A program made the translations under genes and the position numbers. The notes under the pieces were generated by a model. That model saw only the letters and a list, made by a program, of their open reading frames with translations, was not told the origin of the DNA and did no database searches. Shown here piece by piece: positions 53,710 through 62,816 of a stretch of DNA of 64,000 nt (its first letter is position 1; each line of letters begins with the position of its first letter). The DNA is from Helicobacter sp. 12S02634-8 (GTDB taxonomy: Bacteria > Campylobacterota > Campylobacteria > Campylobacterales > Helicobacteraceae): positions 1-64,000 of the forward strand of contig NZ_MLAP01000009.1 of NCBI RefSeq assembly GCF_002272865.1. Reading direction: 5' to 3'.

Positions 53710-56700
53710 TGCTAGCAAAAATCATTGAGTTTTCGCTGCGTCAGAGGATTATGGTGCTAATTTGTGCGGGGATTTTATTGTTTTTTGGCTCTTATAGTTT
53801 CATCACAATCCCTATCGATGCTTTTCCAGATGTTTCTTCGACGCAAGTAAAAATCGTTTTAAAGCTCCCGGGGCTTTCTCCTGAAGAGATGGAAAATCGT
53901 GTTGTGCGTCCTTTAGAAATGGAGCTTTTGGGCTTGCAAGGGCAAAAATCCTTACGCAGCACCTCTAAATACGCTATTGCAGATATTACCATTGATTTTG
54001 ATGATAAGGTTGATATTTATTTGGCCCGCAATATGGTCAATGAAAAGCTTTCTATGGCGATGTCTGACTTGCCTGATGGGGTTGAGGGGGGGCTAGCTCC
54101 GATTGTAACGCCCCTCTCAGATATGTTTATGTTTACCATTGATGGGGATTTGCCTGAAGTGCAGAAGCGCCAATTGCTTGATTTTGTGATACGCCCTGCT
54201 TTGCGGACTATCAAAGGGGTTGCTGATGTGAATTCTTTAGGGGGGTATTCTCGTGCGATTGTTGTGATCCCTGATTTTAATGATATGGCAAGGCTTGGGA
54301 TTTCTATCTCTGATCTTGAAAACGCCCTCAAAGCCAATCTTAAAAATGATGGCGCAGGAATGGTGGATAGAGATGGAGAAACATTTTTAGTCAAGATACA
54401 GACAGCTATGATTGATGAAGAGGGGATAAAAAGTATCACAATCCCCACAAAAACGGGCTATATCCATATCGGGGATTTTGCTAATGTTGTATCCAACTAC
54501 CGCACGCGCCTAGGTTTTGTGACTAAAGATGGTATCGGAGAAACCACAGAGGGGCTAGTCCTCTCACTCAAAGGGGCAAACTCCAAAGAAGTGATTGTCG
54601 ATGTCAAAGACAAACTCGCCCAGCTAGCACCCCTTTTGCCTCCAAATGTGCATATCAATACCTTTTATGACCGCTCAGAGCTCACTCAAAAAGCTGTCGA
54701 TAATGTTTCTAAGACACTCATAGAAGCCATCGTATTGATTGTGATTACATTATTTTTATTTTTGGGCGATTTGCGTGCGGCCATTGCTGTGAGTGTGATA
54801 TTGCCTTTGTCGCTAGCTGTGGCGTTTATCTTGATGAAAGCCAATGGTATCAGTGCAAATCTCATGAGTTTGGGAGGATTGGCCATTGCGATTGGTATTT
54901 TGGTTGATTCAGCTGTGGTTGTTGTCGAAAATGCTTTTGAAAAGCTCAGCACCAACAAATCCACGACCAAGCTCCACGCCCTCTATCGCTCTTGTAAAGA
55001 GATCGCTGTATCTGTGGTGAGCGGGATTGTAATCATCATCATCTTTTTTGTCCCTATCCTTTCGCTTGAAGGGCTTGAGGGCAAGATGTTCCACCCTCTA
55101 GCAGCTAGCATTGTCTTTGCTCTACTTGGCTCTTTAGTGCTTTCTATCACGGTGATTCCTGTCGTGAGCTCGATTGTCTTAAAGGTCAGAGCGCACAAAG
55201 AAACTTTTTTGACACGATTTTTTTATCGTATCTATACTCCAATGCTTGCTTTTTCCCTCAAGCATTCTCGTGTGATGTTTATGGGCGCAGGGATATTTTT
55301 AGTCGCTAGCTTTTCGCTCTATCCATTTGTAGGCAAGGCATTTATGCCCACACTCGATGAGGGGGACTTGGTCTTAAATGTCGAAACCACGCCTGCAATC
55401 TCGCTTTCTCAGTCTAGGGACTTTATCCTCAAGGTCGAAAAAAAGATCCGTGAAAATGTCCCTGAAGTCAAAACTATCGTAGGGCGCACGGGCTCTGATG
55501 AGCTTGGTTTGGACTTGAGCGGGCTCAATCAAACAGATATGTTTATATCCTTTAAGCCCAAAAAACAATGGCAAGTCAAAAATAAGCAAGAATTGCTCGA
55601 TAAAATCTCTGCTGCCCTAGAGGATTTCAAGGGGATCAATTTCATATTCACCCAGCCCATTGATATGCGCGTTTCTGAAATGCTTACAGGCGTGCGGGGG
55701 GATTTGGCAATCAAGATTTTTGGCGATGATATTTCTCAGCTCAATACACTGAGTGCGCAAATCGCACAGCTACTCAAGGGGGTTGAGGGCTCAAGCGAAG
55801 TATTCACCACGCTCAATGAAGGTGTCAATTACCTCTATATCACGCCCGAACGCCACGCAATGGCAAATGTCGGTATCACAAGTGATGAATTTTCTAAATT
55901 CATGAAATCCTCTTTAGAGGGCTTGATTGTCGATTATGTCCCCAATGGCTTTGCTCGCGTGCCTGTGATGATCCGTCAAAATAGCGATATTGCTACAGAT
56001 ATTACCAAGCTCAAAAGCCTTGAAATGGCCTCTAGTCGCAGTGCAGCTGTGCCAATCACTTCAATCGCTCAAATCACTGAAGTGGATGGACCTGTGACAA
56101 TTGTGCGGGAAAATAGCCGTCGTATGAGTGTGGTTAGGAGCAATGTTGTTGATAGGGATTTGGGCGGGTTTGTTGATGAAATCAAATCCAAAATTGCTAC
56201 ACAAATCAAGCTCCCACCCAATTATTTCATCACCTATGGTGGGCAGTTCGAAAACCAGCAACGCGCCAATGCAAGGCTTGCTACGGTGATACCAATCAGC
56301 ATTTTAGTGATATTTTTCATTTTATTTTTTACTTTTAAAAGTATCCCTTTAGCGCTTTTGATTTTGCTCAATATCCCCTTTGCGATCACAGGAGGGCTGA
56401 TTTCATTATTTTTATCGGGCGAATATATTTCTGTGCCTGCGAGTGTGGGCTTTATTGCGTTGTTTGGTATCGCTGTGCTCAATGGCGTGGTGATGGTGGG
56501 GTATTTCAAAGAGCTACTCAAGCAAGGTAAGACAATCGAAGAAACCGTGTTTTTGGGAGCTAAGAGGCGTTTGCGTCCTGTGCTGATGACAGCTTTTATC
56601 GCAGGGCTTGGGCTTGTGCCGATGTTGCTTTCTTCGGGCGTGGGCTCTGAGGTTCAAAAACCCCTTGCAATCGTTGTTTTAGGAGGGTTGGTGACTTCAA

Positions 56701-56765
56701 GTGCTTTGACCTTGCTTTTATTGCCCCCAATGTTTTTAGCCCTGGCCAAAAAACTCAAACTCTAA
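53709..56765 (+). CDS. cznA: Heavy-metal RND efflux pump
   Basis: HME-family proton-driven pump, 1018 residues with 12 membrane helices and two large periplasmic loops. The N terminus (LRQRIMVLICAGILLFFGSY, PIDAFPDVSSTQVKI) and the TM4 motif LGGLAIAIGILVDSAVVVVEN with the essential aspartate are typical. In the Helicobacter CznABC system it exports Cd, Zn and Ni and protects against nickel in the gastric environment. The TM4 wording also resembles Cus-type pumps, so metal specificity cannot be fixed from the motif. The DUF3240 gene follows ten bases later. Confidence 0.92.
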   Translation: MLAKIIEFSLRQRIMVLICAGILLFFGSYSFITIPIDAFPDVSSTQVKIVLKLPGLSPEEMENRVVRPLEMELLGLQGQKSLRSTSKYAIADITIDFDDKVDIYLARNMVNEKLSMAMSDLPDGVEGGLAPIVTPLSDMFMFTIDGDLPEVQKRQLLDFVIRPALRTIKGVADVNSLGGYSRAIVVIPDFNDMARLGISISDLENALKANLKNDGAGMVDRDGETFLVKIQTAMIDEEGIKSITIPTKTGYIHIGDFANVVSNYRTRLGFVTKDGIGETTEGLVLSLKGANSKEVIVDVKDKLAQLAPLLPPNVHINTFYDRSELTQKAVDNVSKTLIEAIVLIVITLFLFLGDLRAAIAVSVILPLSLAVAFILMKANGISANLMSLGGLAIAIGILVDSAVVVVENAFEKLSTNKSTTKLHALYRSCKEIAVSVVSGIVIIIIFFVPILSLEGLEGKMFHPLAASIVFALLGSLVLSITVIPVVSSIVLKVRAHKETFLTRFFYRIYTPMLAFSLKHSRVMFMGAGIFLVASFSLYPFVGKAFMPTLDEGDLVLNVETTPAISLSQSRDFILKVEKKIRENVPEVKTIVGRTGSDELGLDLSGLNQTDMFISFKPKKQWQVKNKQELLDKISAALEDFKGINFIFTQPIDMRVSEMLTGVRGDLAIKIFGDDISQLNTLSAQIAQLLKGVEGSSEVFTTLNEGVNYLYITPERHAMANVGITSDEFSKFMKSSLEGLIVDYVPNGFARVPVMIRQNSDIATDITKLKSLEMASSRSAAVPITSIAQITEVDGPVTIVRENSRRMSVVRSNVVDRDLGGFVDEIKSKIATQIKLPPNYFITYGGQFENQQRANARLATVIPISILVIFFILFFTFKSIPLALLILLNIPFAITGGLISLFLSGEYISVPASVGFIALFGIAVLNGVVMVGYFKELLKQGKTIEETVFLGAKRRLRPVLMTAFIAGLGLVPMLLSSGVGSEVQKPLAIVVLGGLVTSSALTLLLLPPMFLALAKKLKL

Positions 56766-56775
56766 GGAGAAACAG

Positions 56776-57078
56776 ATGGTTTTGCTTGAGATTTATGCAG
56801 ATGCCCAGCTCAAAGATGGGCTAGTGGATCGATTGCTTGAAGATGGTTTTGATGATTTTTATTATATAGAATGCCATCAATATGCGGCTACATCGCTACT
56901 TTTGAGCGAAAAAGAACAGGTAAGTGGGAGGAAAGAGTATGGTATTTTTAAGATTTTTGCCCCAGAAGCTACTGCTAGAACACTTGCACAAAAGATTTAT
57001 ACACATTTTGGGACTGAGGGACTAAAGATTTTTATCCATCTCTCTATCAGCCCCATCACCCCCTCTTGTGCGCCATAA
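56776..57078 (+). CDS. DUF3240-like protein, efflux-linked
   Basis: 100 residues, soluble, of the small family often found directly after CzcA/CusA-type pump genes (DUF3240, a PII-like fold). It contains LLEDGFDDFYYIECHQYA and a C-terminal FIHLSISPITPSCAP. PII-like proteins are typically regulators; sensing or regulating the pump is an inference from location. Starts ten bases after cznA with AAGGAGAAACAG. The stop is only one base from the convergent icd stop. Confidence 0.75.
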   Translation: MVLLEIYADAQLKDGLVDRLLEDGFDDFYYIECHQYAATSLLLSEKEQVSGRKEYGIFKIFAPEATARTLAQKIYTHFGTEGLKIFIHLSISPITPSCAP

Positions 57079-57079
57079 T

Positions 57080-58372
57080 TTACATATGTGCGATCATCAC
57101 ATCAGCAAATTCAGAGCATTTCACTTCCGTAGCCCCTTGCATCAATCGAGCAAAATCATAGGTGACTTTTTTGGATTCAATCGCCTTTTTCATCGCACTG
57201 ACAACCAAATCTGCTGCTTGTGTCCAGCCCATATGTCGGAGCATCATTTCAGCTGAGAGGATCAAAGACCCAGGATTGACCTTATCAGCCCCAGCGTATT
57301 TGGGCGCTGTGCCGTGTGTGGCTTCAAACATCGCTACAGAGTCATTGAGATTTGCCCCTGGAGCAATCCCAATACCCCCTACCATCGCAGCAAGTGCATC
57401 AGAAATATAATCCCCATTGAGATTCATCGTAGCGATCACATCATATTCAGCAGGTCGGAGGAGGATTTGCTGCAAAAACGCATCTGCAATGACATCTTTG
57501 ATGATGATTTCCTTGCCTGTTTTAGGGCTTTTGAGCTTGCACCAAGGCCCGTTATCAATCTCGCTAGCCCCAAACTCATTTTTAGCCAAGGCATATCCCC
57601 ATTTCATGAACGCCCCCTCAGTGAATTTCATGATATTCCCTTTATGCACCAATGTCACAGAATCTCTGTCATTTTCTATGGCGTATTCTATGGCTTTTCT
57701 GACTAGGCGCTCTGTGCCCTCCTTGCTAGCAGGCTTGATACCGATACCACTGCTTTGTGGGAAACGGATTTTAGTCACTTTCATTTCTTTTTGTAGATAT
57801 TCAATGAGCTTTTTAGCCTCTAAACTCCCTTGGGCAAACTCAATACCTGCATAAATATCTTCACTATTTTCACGGAAAATCACCATATCGACTTTTTGGG
57901 GTTCCTTCACAGGGCTAGGACTGCCATACCACCGCACAGGGCGCAAGCAGACATAAAGATCCATCATCTGGCGCAAAGCGACATTTAAAGAGCGGAATCC
58001 CTCGCCCACAGGCGTAGTCAATGGCCCTTTGATAGAAACTTTAAAATAATTGATCGCATCGACTGTATCGGGTAAAAGCCATTGCTCCATCGGTGAAAGC
58101 GAGCTTTCGTTCTTGAATTTGTTGTAACATTTCTCGCCCACATACACTTCATACCAAGCGATTTTTCGCTGATTGTTATAGGCTTTTTGCACGCTTGCAT
58201 TGATGACTTTTTGCATGGCTGGAGTGATATCAACTCCAATACCATCGCCCTCAATATAAGGGATCACAGGGCAATCAGGGACTACTAGCTTACCATCTTT
58301 GCTGATTGTGATGGCCTCACCACTTTGTGGCAACGGGAGTAATCGGGGGTTATAACCGCTAAATTTTGACAT
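57080..58372 (-). CDS. icd: NADP-dependent isocitrate dehydrogenase
   Basis: Converts isocitrate to 2-oxoglutarate in the TCA cycle; about 430 residues of the E. coli type. The substrate-binding [13 protein letters not shown], the [11 protein letters not shown] lysine region ([11 protein letters not shown]) and the Mg aspartates in [17 protein letters not shown] and GTAPKYAG are present. ATG 58372 after AAGGAGAGAATT; the 13-residue upstream extension lacks family support. Divergent from gltA, as the two are neighbours in H. pylori. Confidence 0.95.
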   Translation of the reverse strand: MSKFSGYNPRLLPLPQSGEAITISKDGKLVVPDCPVIPYIEGDGIGVDITPAMQKVINASVQKAYNNQRKIAWYEVYVGEKCYNKFKNESSLSPMEQWLLPDTVDAINYFKVSIKGPLTTPVGEGFRSLNVALRQMMDLYVCLRPVRWYGSPSPVKEPQKVDMVIFRENSEDIYAGIEFAQGSLEAKKLIEYLQKEMKVTKIRFPQSSGIGIKPASKEGTERLVRKAIEYAIENDRDSVTLVHKGNIMKFTEGAFMKWGYALAKNEFGASEIDNGPWCKLKSPKTGKEIIIKDVIADAFLQQILLRPAEYDVIATMNLNGDYISDALAAMVGGIGIAPGANLNDSVAMFEATHGTAPKYAGADKVNPGSLILSAEMMLRHMGWTQAADLVVSAMKKAIESKKVTYDFARLMQGATEVKCSEFADVMIAHM

Positions 58373-58539
58373 AATTCTCTCCTTTGTAAAATAGATACTA
58401 TAGTTTAGCACTAAAAAAATAAAAATGTAGGAAATCCAGAAAGTTGTTGACTTATTTTAAGAGTTTATGTGTAAAATAGTCTTGGTGACCAAAAATGGTA
58501 GAAAATTTTTTTAATCCTTTAATAGAAAGCGAGGCACAA

Positions 58540-59823
58540 ATGGCTACGGTAACTTTAATCAACAACGAAACCAATCAAAAGTTTGACTTCGATATCATCG
58601 AATGCACACGCGGCCCTAAGGCGGTCAATTTTTCTAAACTCTTTGAAACCACGGGGATTTTTTCTTATGACCCCGGATATGGCTCTACTGCGGGGTGTGA
58701 ATCCACTATCAGTTATATTGATGGCAAAAAGGGCGAGCTGCTTTATAAAGGCCATAAAATAGAAGACTTGGTCAAAAAATATAAATTCAGTGATGTCTGC
58801 AAGCTTTTGATTAGCTCAGAATTGCCTAGCAACGAGCAAGAGTCTTTGGCTTTTGATTTAGAACTCAGACATCGGAGCTTTTTGCACGAGGGATTGATCA
58901 ATCTTTTTTCTGCACTCCCTGATGGTGCGCACCCAATGGCGACACTCTCTTCGGCTGTGTCTGTGCTCTCAACACTCTATTATGACCATAAAGATATGGA
59001 AGATGAAGATGACTACCAGACAATGGCGCGCAGGATTATTGCTAAAATCCCTACAATGGTGGCTTTCTGCTATAGAAACGCTGTAGGTGCGCCCTTTATC
59101 TATCCTGATGTCAAGCGCTCTTATGTAGAAAACTTTCTTTATATGCTCCGTGCCTATCCCCATCAAAGACTCAAGCAAACCCTCAATGGAGAAGAAGAAA
59201 TCACACCCCTAGAAGTCGAAGCCCTCGATAAGATATTTACCTTGCACGCTGATCACGGGCAAAATGCCTCCACAACCACGGTCAGAAATGTCGCCTCCAC
59301 AGGCGTGCATCCTTATGCAGCGATTTCTGCGGGTATCTCTGCACTATGGGGGCCTGCACACGGTGGGGCTAATGAAAAAGTCCTCAAACAGCTCAATGAA
59401 ATTGGTGATGTGAAAAATGTCGATAAATTTATCGAACGCGTTAAGGACAAAAATGACCCTTTTAGGTTGATGGGCTTTGGACATCGTGTGTATAAAAACT
59501 ATGACCCACGCGCTCGAGTGCTCAAATCTCTCAAAGATGAACTCGATAAAAAGGGTATCAAAATGGATACGCATTTGAGTGAAATCGCCCAAAAAGTCGA
59601 AGAAGTCGCGTTGTCTGATGATTATTTTATCCAAAGGAATCTCTATCCCAATGTGGATTTTTATTCAGGTATTATCTTGAGTGCGCTCAAAATCCCTACA
59701 CATCTTTTCACGCCTATTTTTGTCATCGGCAGAATGCCTGGTTGGTGTGCGCAGCTTTTAGAGCATATCAAAAACCCCCACGCTAGGATCACGCGCCCCC
59801 GCCAAGTCTATATTGGCAAATAA
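58540..59823 (+). CDS. gltA: Citrate synthase
   Basis: Type II (hexameric) citrate synthase, about 427 residues. Catalytic histidines are in [15 protein letters not shown] (about 238), [10 protein letters not shown] (about 275) and the aspartate in DFYSGI (about 380); [14 protein letters not shown] binds oxaloacetate. The ATG at 58540 follows GCGAGG and gives the conserved [10 protein letters not shown] start; the ATG at 58495 adds 15 residues. Followed by a hairpin that likely terminates transcription. Confidence 0.95.
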   Translation: MATVTLINNETNQKFDFDIIECTRGPKAVNFSKLFETTGIFSYDPGYGSTAGCESTISYIDGKKGELLYKGHKIEDLVKKYKFSDVCKLLISSELPSNEQESLAFDLELRHRSFLHEGLINLFSALPDGAHPMATLSSAVSVLSTLYYDHKDMEDEDDYQTMARRIIAKIPTMVAFCYRNAVGAPFIYPDVKRSYVENFLYMLRAYPHQRLKQTLNGEEEITPLEVEALDKIFTLHADHGQNASTTTVRNVASTGVHPYAAISAGISALWGPAHGGANEKVLKQLNEIGDVKNVDKFIERVKDKNDPFRLMGFGHRVYKNYDPRARVLKSLKDELDKKGIKMDTHLSEIAQKVEEVALSDDYFIQRNLYPNVDFYSGIILSALKIPTHLFTPIFVIGRMPGWCAQLLEHIKNPHARITRPRQVYIGK

Positions 59824-59870
59824 CCCTCTCGCACTTAGCTTATATCTAAGATTGTGTTTTTAGGGATTTT

Positions 59871-59891
59871 GGATACTTTAAAGAAGTATCC
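59871..59891 (+). terminator. Hairpin after gltA
   Basis: Perfect eight-base stem GGATACTT/AAGTATCC around a TAAAG loop, 48 bases after the gltA stop. No strong T-run follows, so termination may be weak or Rho-dependent. Confidence 0.45.
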
Positions 59892-59951
59892 AGCAATTCT
59901 ATTCAAGTCTATCAAAGTCAATGCACGCACACAATCAGCACATTTAGCACA

Positions 59952-59979
59952 TTGCACGCACGCAATGAGTGCGTTGCAA
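59952..59979. repeat. Imperfect GC-rich inverted repeat
   Basis: TTGCACGCAC and GTGCGTTGCAA pair around GCAATGA with one bulged base. It lies 128 bases after gltA and 165 before petA. It could be an operator or an RNA hairpin. Confidence 0.35.
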
Positions 59980-60144
59980 ATACATAACAAACATATCAAT
60001 AATGGGATAATTCTTAATATTTCTTGAGAGTTTTTGTTAAAATTTTGCTTTTATCAAAGATATTTAAGTCTTTATAAACTAAAATTAGCTGATTTTTCTA
60101 CGAGAACAATAAAATCAACCAACAATAAAAAGGAGAACTGAGCT

Positions 60145-60648
60145 ATGGCTGAGATCAAACGACGCGACTTTCTGGGTATGACACTCGGGGGGGTGACTGC
60201 TGTGGGGGCGGTGGCTTCCCTTGTGGCGATGAAAAAGACTTGGGATCCTCTACCTAGTGTCGTATCTGCGGGTTTTACAACGACAGATGTAGGGAATATG
60301 AAAGATGGTGAGTTTTCGACTGTCGAGTGGCGGGGCAAGCCTGTGTATATCATCAAGAAAAACAAAGGGGCTAGTTTCAACCCACAGAGGGATTTTAAAA
60401 TCGGTGAAGATATATTCACAGTGGGGATTCAGATCTGCACACATCTAGGCTGTATCCCGATATTCCACCCTGAAGATAAAGAGTTTTTATGCCCTTGCCA
60501 CGGGGGGAAATTCACCCTTGATGGTATCAATATCCCTGGCACACCACCTCCCAGACCTTTTGACATACCTCCCTTTAAGCTTGAGGGGACAAAGATCGTT
60601 TTTGGGGAGAGTGGGGCTGAGTATGAAAAGATGATAGGCAAGGCATAA
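60145..60648 (+). CDS. petA: Ubiquinol/menaquinol-cytochrome c reductase, Rieske subunit
   Basis: Rieske iron-sulfur protein of the bc1 complex, 167 residues. Twin-arginine signal and anchor (EIKRRDFLGMTLGG, residues 3-16, and the following hydrophobic helix). The 2Fe-2S ligands are in CTHLGC and CPCHGG (about 99-104 and 119-124). It passes electrons from quinol to cytochrome c1. The ATG follows AGGAGAACTGAGCT. First gene of petABC. Confidence 0.95.
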   Translation: MAEIKRRDFLGMTLGGVTAVGAVASLVAMKKTWDPLPSVVSAGFTTTDVGNMKDGEFSTVEWRGKPVYIIKKNKGASFNPQRDFKIGEDIFTVGIQICTHLGCIPIFHPEDKEFLCPCHGGKFTLDGINIPGTPPPRPFDIPPFKLEGTKIVFGESGAEYEKMIGKA

Positions 60649-60657
60649 GGAGAAGCA

Positions 60658-61890
60658 ATGGCACAAATAAAACAAGCAAACGGATTGGTGGATTGGCTCG
60701 ATCAAAGGTTGGGGATCAAGAAGCTCACAAAGGTTTTGATGACAGAATATTGGATCCCTAAGAATATCAATTTTCTATGGGCAATGGGCGTGGTTTTGAC
60801 AGCCCTTTTTACGATTTTAGTCGTTTCGGGGATTTTTTTATTGATGTATTATAAGCCCGATGCGAATATGGCTTTTGATAGCGTGAATCATACAATCATG
60901 CAAGAGGTTGCTTTTGGCTGGTTGTGGCGGCATATCCACGCTGTGGCTGCGAGTATGATTTTTGTGATTTTATATATCCATATGTTTGTGGCCATTTATT
61001 ATGGTTCTTATAAACACGGTCGGGAGATGATTTGGATTACAGGTATGCTGCTGTTTGTGGTGTTTTCTGCAGAGGCGTTCAGTGGGTATATGCTGCCTTG
61101 GGGGCAGATGAGCTATTGGGCTGCTACGGTGATCACTAATCTTTTTGGCGGGATACCTTTTATAGGGAATGATGTTGTTGAGTGGGTGCGGGGTAACTAT
61201 GTAGTGGCCGATGCGACTTTGACAAGGTTTTTTATGCTGCATGTGTTTTTGCTCCCTGTGGTGATTATGATACTCATTGCTGTGCATTTTTATTCTCTAC
61301 GAATCCCACATGTCAATAACCAATATGGCGAGGTGCTAGATTTTGAAGCTGAAGAGAAAAAATACATCGCAGGCAAGAAAAAAGAATCCAAAGTGATTCC
61401 ATTTTGGCCCGTATTTCTCTCTAAAGATATTTTTGTAATCTGTGCTTTTATGGTATTTTTCTTTTATTTGGTGTGCTATCACTATGATTTTGCGATGGAT
61501 CCAGTCAATTTTGACCCTGCTAATAGTATGAAAACACCTCCACATATCTATCCTGAGTGGTATTTTTTGTGGAGTTATGAGGTGCTCAGAGGATTTTTCT
61601 TCAGTGCAGAGTTGGGATTGGTGGCTTTTGGGATTGCACAAGTGATATTTTTCTTCTTGCCTTGGCTTGATAGAAGCCCTAAAATCGCTCCTGCACACAA
61701 GCGCCCTGCGTTTTTAGTATGGTTTTGGCTGATGGTGATCGATTTGATTGTTCTGACAATCTTTGGAAAGCTACCTCCTGAGGGGGCTAATATCTATGTA
61801 GGTTTTGTCGCTTCGATTGCATTTTTGATATTGTTTTTGGTCGCATTGCCCATCATCACGATTATTGAGAGAAAAAAGGGAGGTGAGTGA
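60658..61890 (+). CDS. petB: bc1 complex cytochrome b subunit
   Basis: Membrane cytochrome b with two haems, quinol oxidation and reduction sites, 410 residues and about nine helices. Haem histidines are in WRHIHAVAAS (about 84-90) and HVFLLPVVIMILIAVHFYSL (about 196-211); the conserved PEWY motif (PEWYFLWSYEVLR) is present at about 301-304. Starts nine bases after petA (AGGAGAAGCA). Confidence 0.95.
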   Translation: MAQIKQANGLVDWLDQRLGIKKLTKVLMTEYWIPKNINFLWAMGVVLTALFTILVVSGIFLLMYYKPDANMAFDSVNHTIMQEVAFGWLWRHIHAVAASMIFVILYIHMFVAIYYGSYKHGREMIWITGMLLFVVFSAEAFSGYMLPWGQMSYWAATVITNLFGGIPFIGNDVVEWVRGNYVVADATLTRFFMLHVFLLPVVIMILIAVHFYSLRIPHVNNQYGEVLDFEAEEKKYIAGKKKESKVIPFWPVFLSKDIFVICAFMVFFFYLVCYHYDFAMDPVNFDPANSMKTPPHIYPEWYFLWSYEVLRGFFFSAELGLVAFGIAQVIFFFLPWLDRSPKIAPAHKRPAFLVWFWLMVIDLIVLTIFGKLPPEGANIYVGFVASIAFLILFLVALPIITIIERKKGGE

Positions 61891-62747
61891 TGAGAGAGTT
61901 TAAGATATTAATTCTTTTGATCGTAGTGATTGGTGTGATTTATTGGGGTGTGGAGCCTTTGGCGCATTCGATCATGCACCCTAAAGTTGCTCCTGCAGAT
62001 TATAGTTTTAAAGATTTAGAACAGATTGATTTGAGCCAAGGGGACGCACTCAAGGGCAAGAAGCTTGTAGCTGATAACTGTACAGCTTGCCATAGTATCA
62101 AATCCCAAGATATAGCCGCCCCAATGGACGAGGCTTCAGCCGCGGCAGCTTATGGCGTTGTCCCACCGGATTTATCGCATGTAGGGGCAGTGTTTGATCA
62201 TAATTTCTTAGCAAATTTTATCAAAGACCCCATCAAAGCGACCAAATTAGAGCATAAGTTTGGCGATGCAAATCCCTATCCAATGCCTGCGTATAATTGG
62301 ATGAGTGATGAGGATATTGCTAATATCGTGGCCTATCTTGTTTCGATCGCACCCAAAACGCTCACAGATAAAGAGGTCTTTGAGCAATCTTGTGAGCGCT
62401 GCCATAGTGTGGCTTATGACAAACTCACAGCACTCACACCCGATGCAGATTTGGAAAAATATCTAGGCACTAAAGCGCCCGATCTTTCTATGATGATACG
62501 CAGTAGAGGAGCACATACTTTGAGTGTCTTTATCAATGATCCTCAAAAGCTGCTTCCAGGGACTCCAATGCCGCGTGTAGGGCTTGATGAAAAGGCTGAA
62601 AAGCAAGTCATTTCTTACTTAGAACAAGTCGGCGATAGCAAAAAGGCACAAAGAGATGCTTTGGGCTATAAAATCATGATATTCTTTGTTGTGATGGCTG
62701 TGCTAGCGTATGCTTGGAAGAGAAAAATCTGGAAAGATCTCCACTGA
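61890..62747 (+). CDS. petC: bc1 complex di-haem cytochrome c subunit
   Basis: Di-haem cytochrome c of the epsilonproteobacterial bc1 complex, about 285 residues: N-terminal membrane helix (FKILILLIVVIGVIYWG), two CxxCH sites (CTACH and CERCH, about 66 and 168), and a C-terminal anchor helix (IMIFFVVMAVLAYAW). It hands electrons to cytochrome cbb3 oxidase. The ATG follows the petB stop (GTGATG). Convergent with thrC. Confidence 0.93.
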   Translation: MREFKILILLIVVIGVIYWGVEPLAHSIMHPKVAPADYSFKDLEQIDLSQGDALKGKKLVADNCTACHSIKSQDIAAPMDEASAAAAYGVVPPDLSHVGAVFDHNFLANFIKDPIKATKLEHKFGDANPYPMPAYNWMSDEDIANIVAYLVSIAPKTLTDKEVFEQSCERCHSVAYDKLTALTPDADLEKYLGTKAPDLSMMIRSRGAHTLSVFINDPQKLLPGTPMPRVGLDEKAEKQVISYLEQVGDSKKAQRDALGYKIMIFFVVMAVLAYAWKRKIWKDLH

Positions 62748-62755
62748 CTCTAACG

Positions 62756-62807
62756 CCCCTCTTTTGGGAGGGGAAATTGAAACTTCAAGCACACGAAATG
62801 TGTGCTT
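62756..62807. terminator. Two hairpins between convergent petC and thrC
   Basis: CCCCTC/GAGGGG (62756-62773) and AAGCACAC/GTGTGCTT with a GAAAT loop (62787-62807). The second, read leftward, is followed by a T-rich stretch, so it probably terminates thrC; the first may terminate petC. Confidence 0.5.
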
Positions 62808-62816
62808 ACAAACTAC

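Larger units (their letters stand above)
59824..60144. other. gltA-petA intergenic region
   Basis: No gene is seen. It contains two inverted repeats (59871-59891 and 59952-59979, listed separately) and repeated GCAC words. The AT-rich stretch between about 60005 and 60130 should hold the petA promoter, but no sequence stands out. Confidence 0.5.

Noticed and set aside
53709-56765. Assigning the RND pump as a copper/silver (CusA) system from its TM4 motif
   Set aside because: The neighbourhood (glyS-cznCBA-DUF3240) fits the Helicobacter Cd/Zn/Ni pump; the motif alone does not settle the metal.
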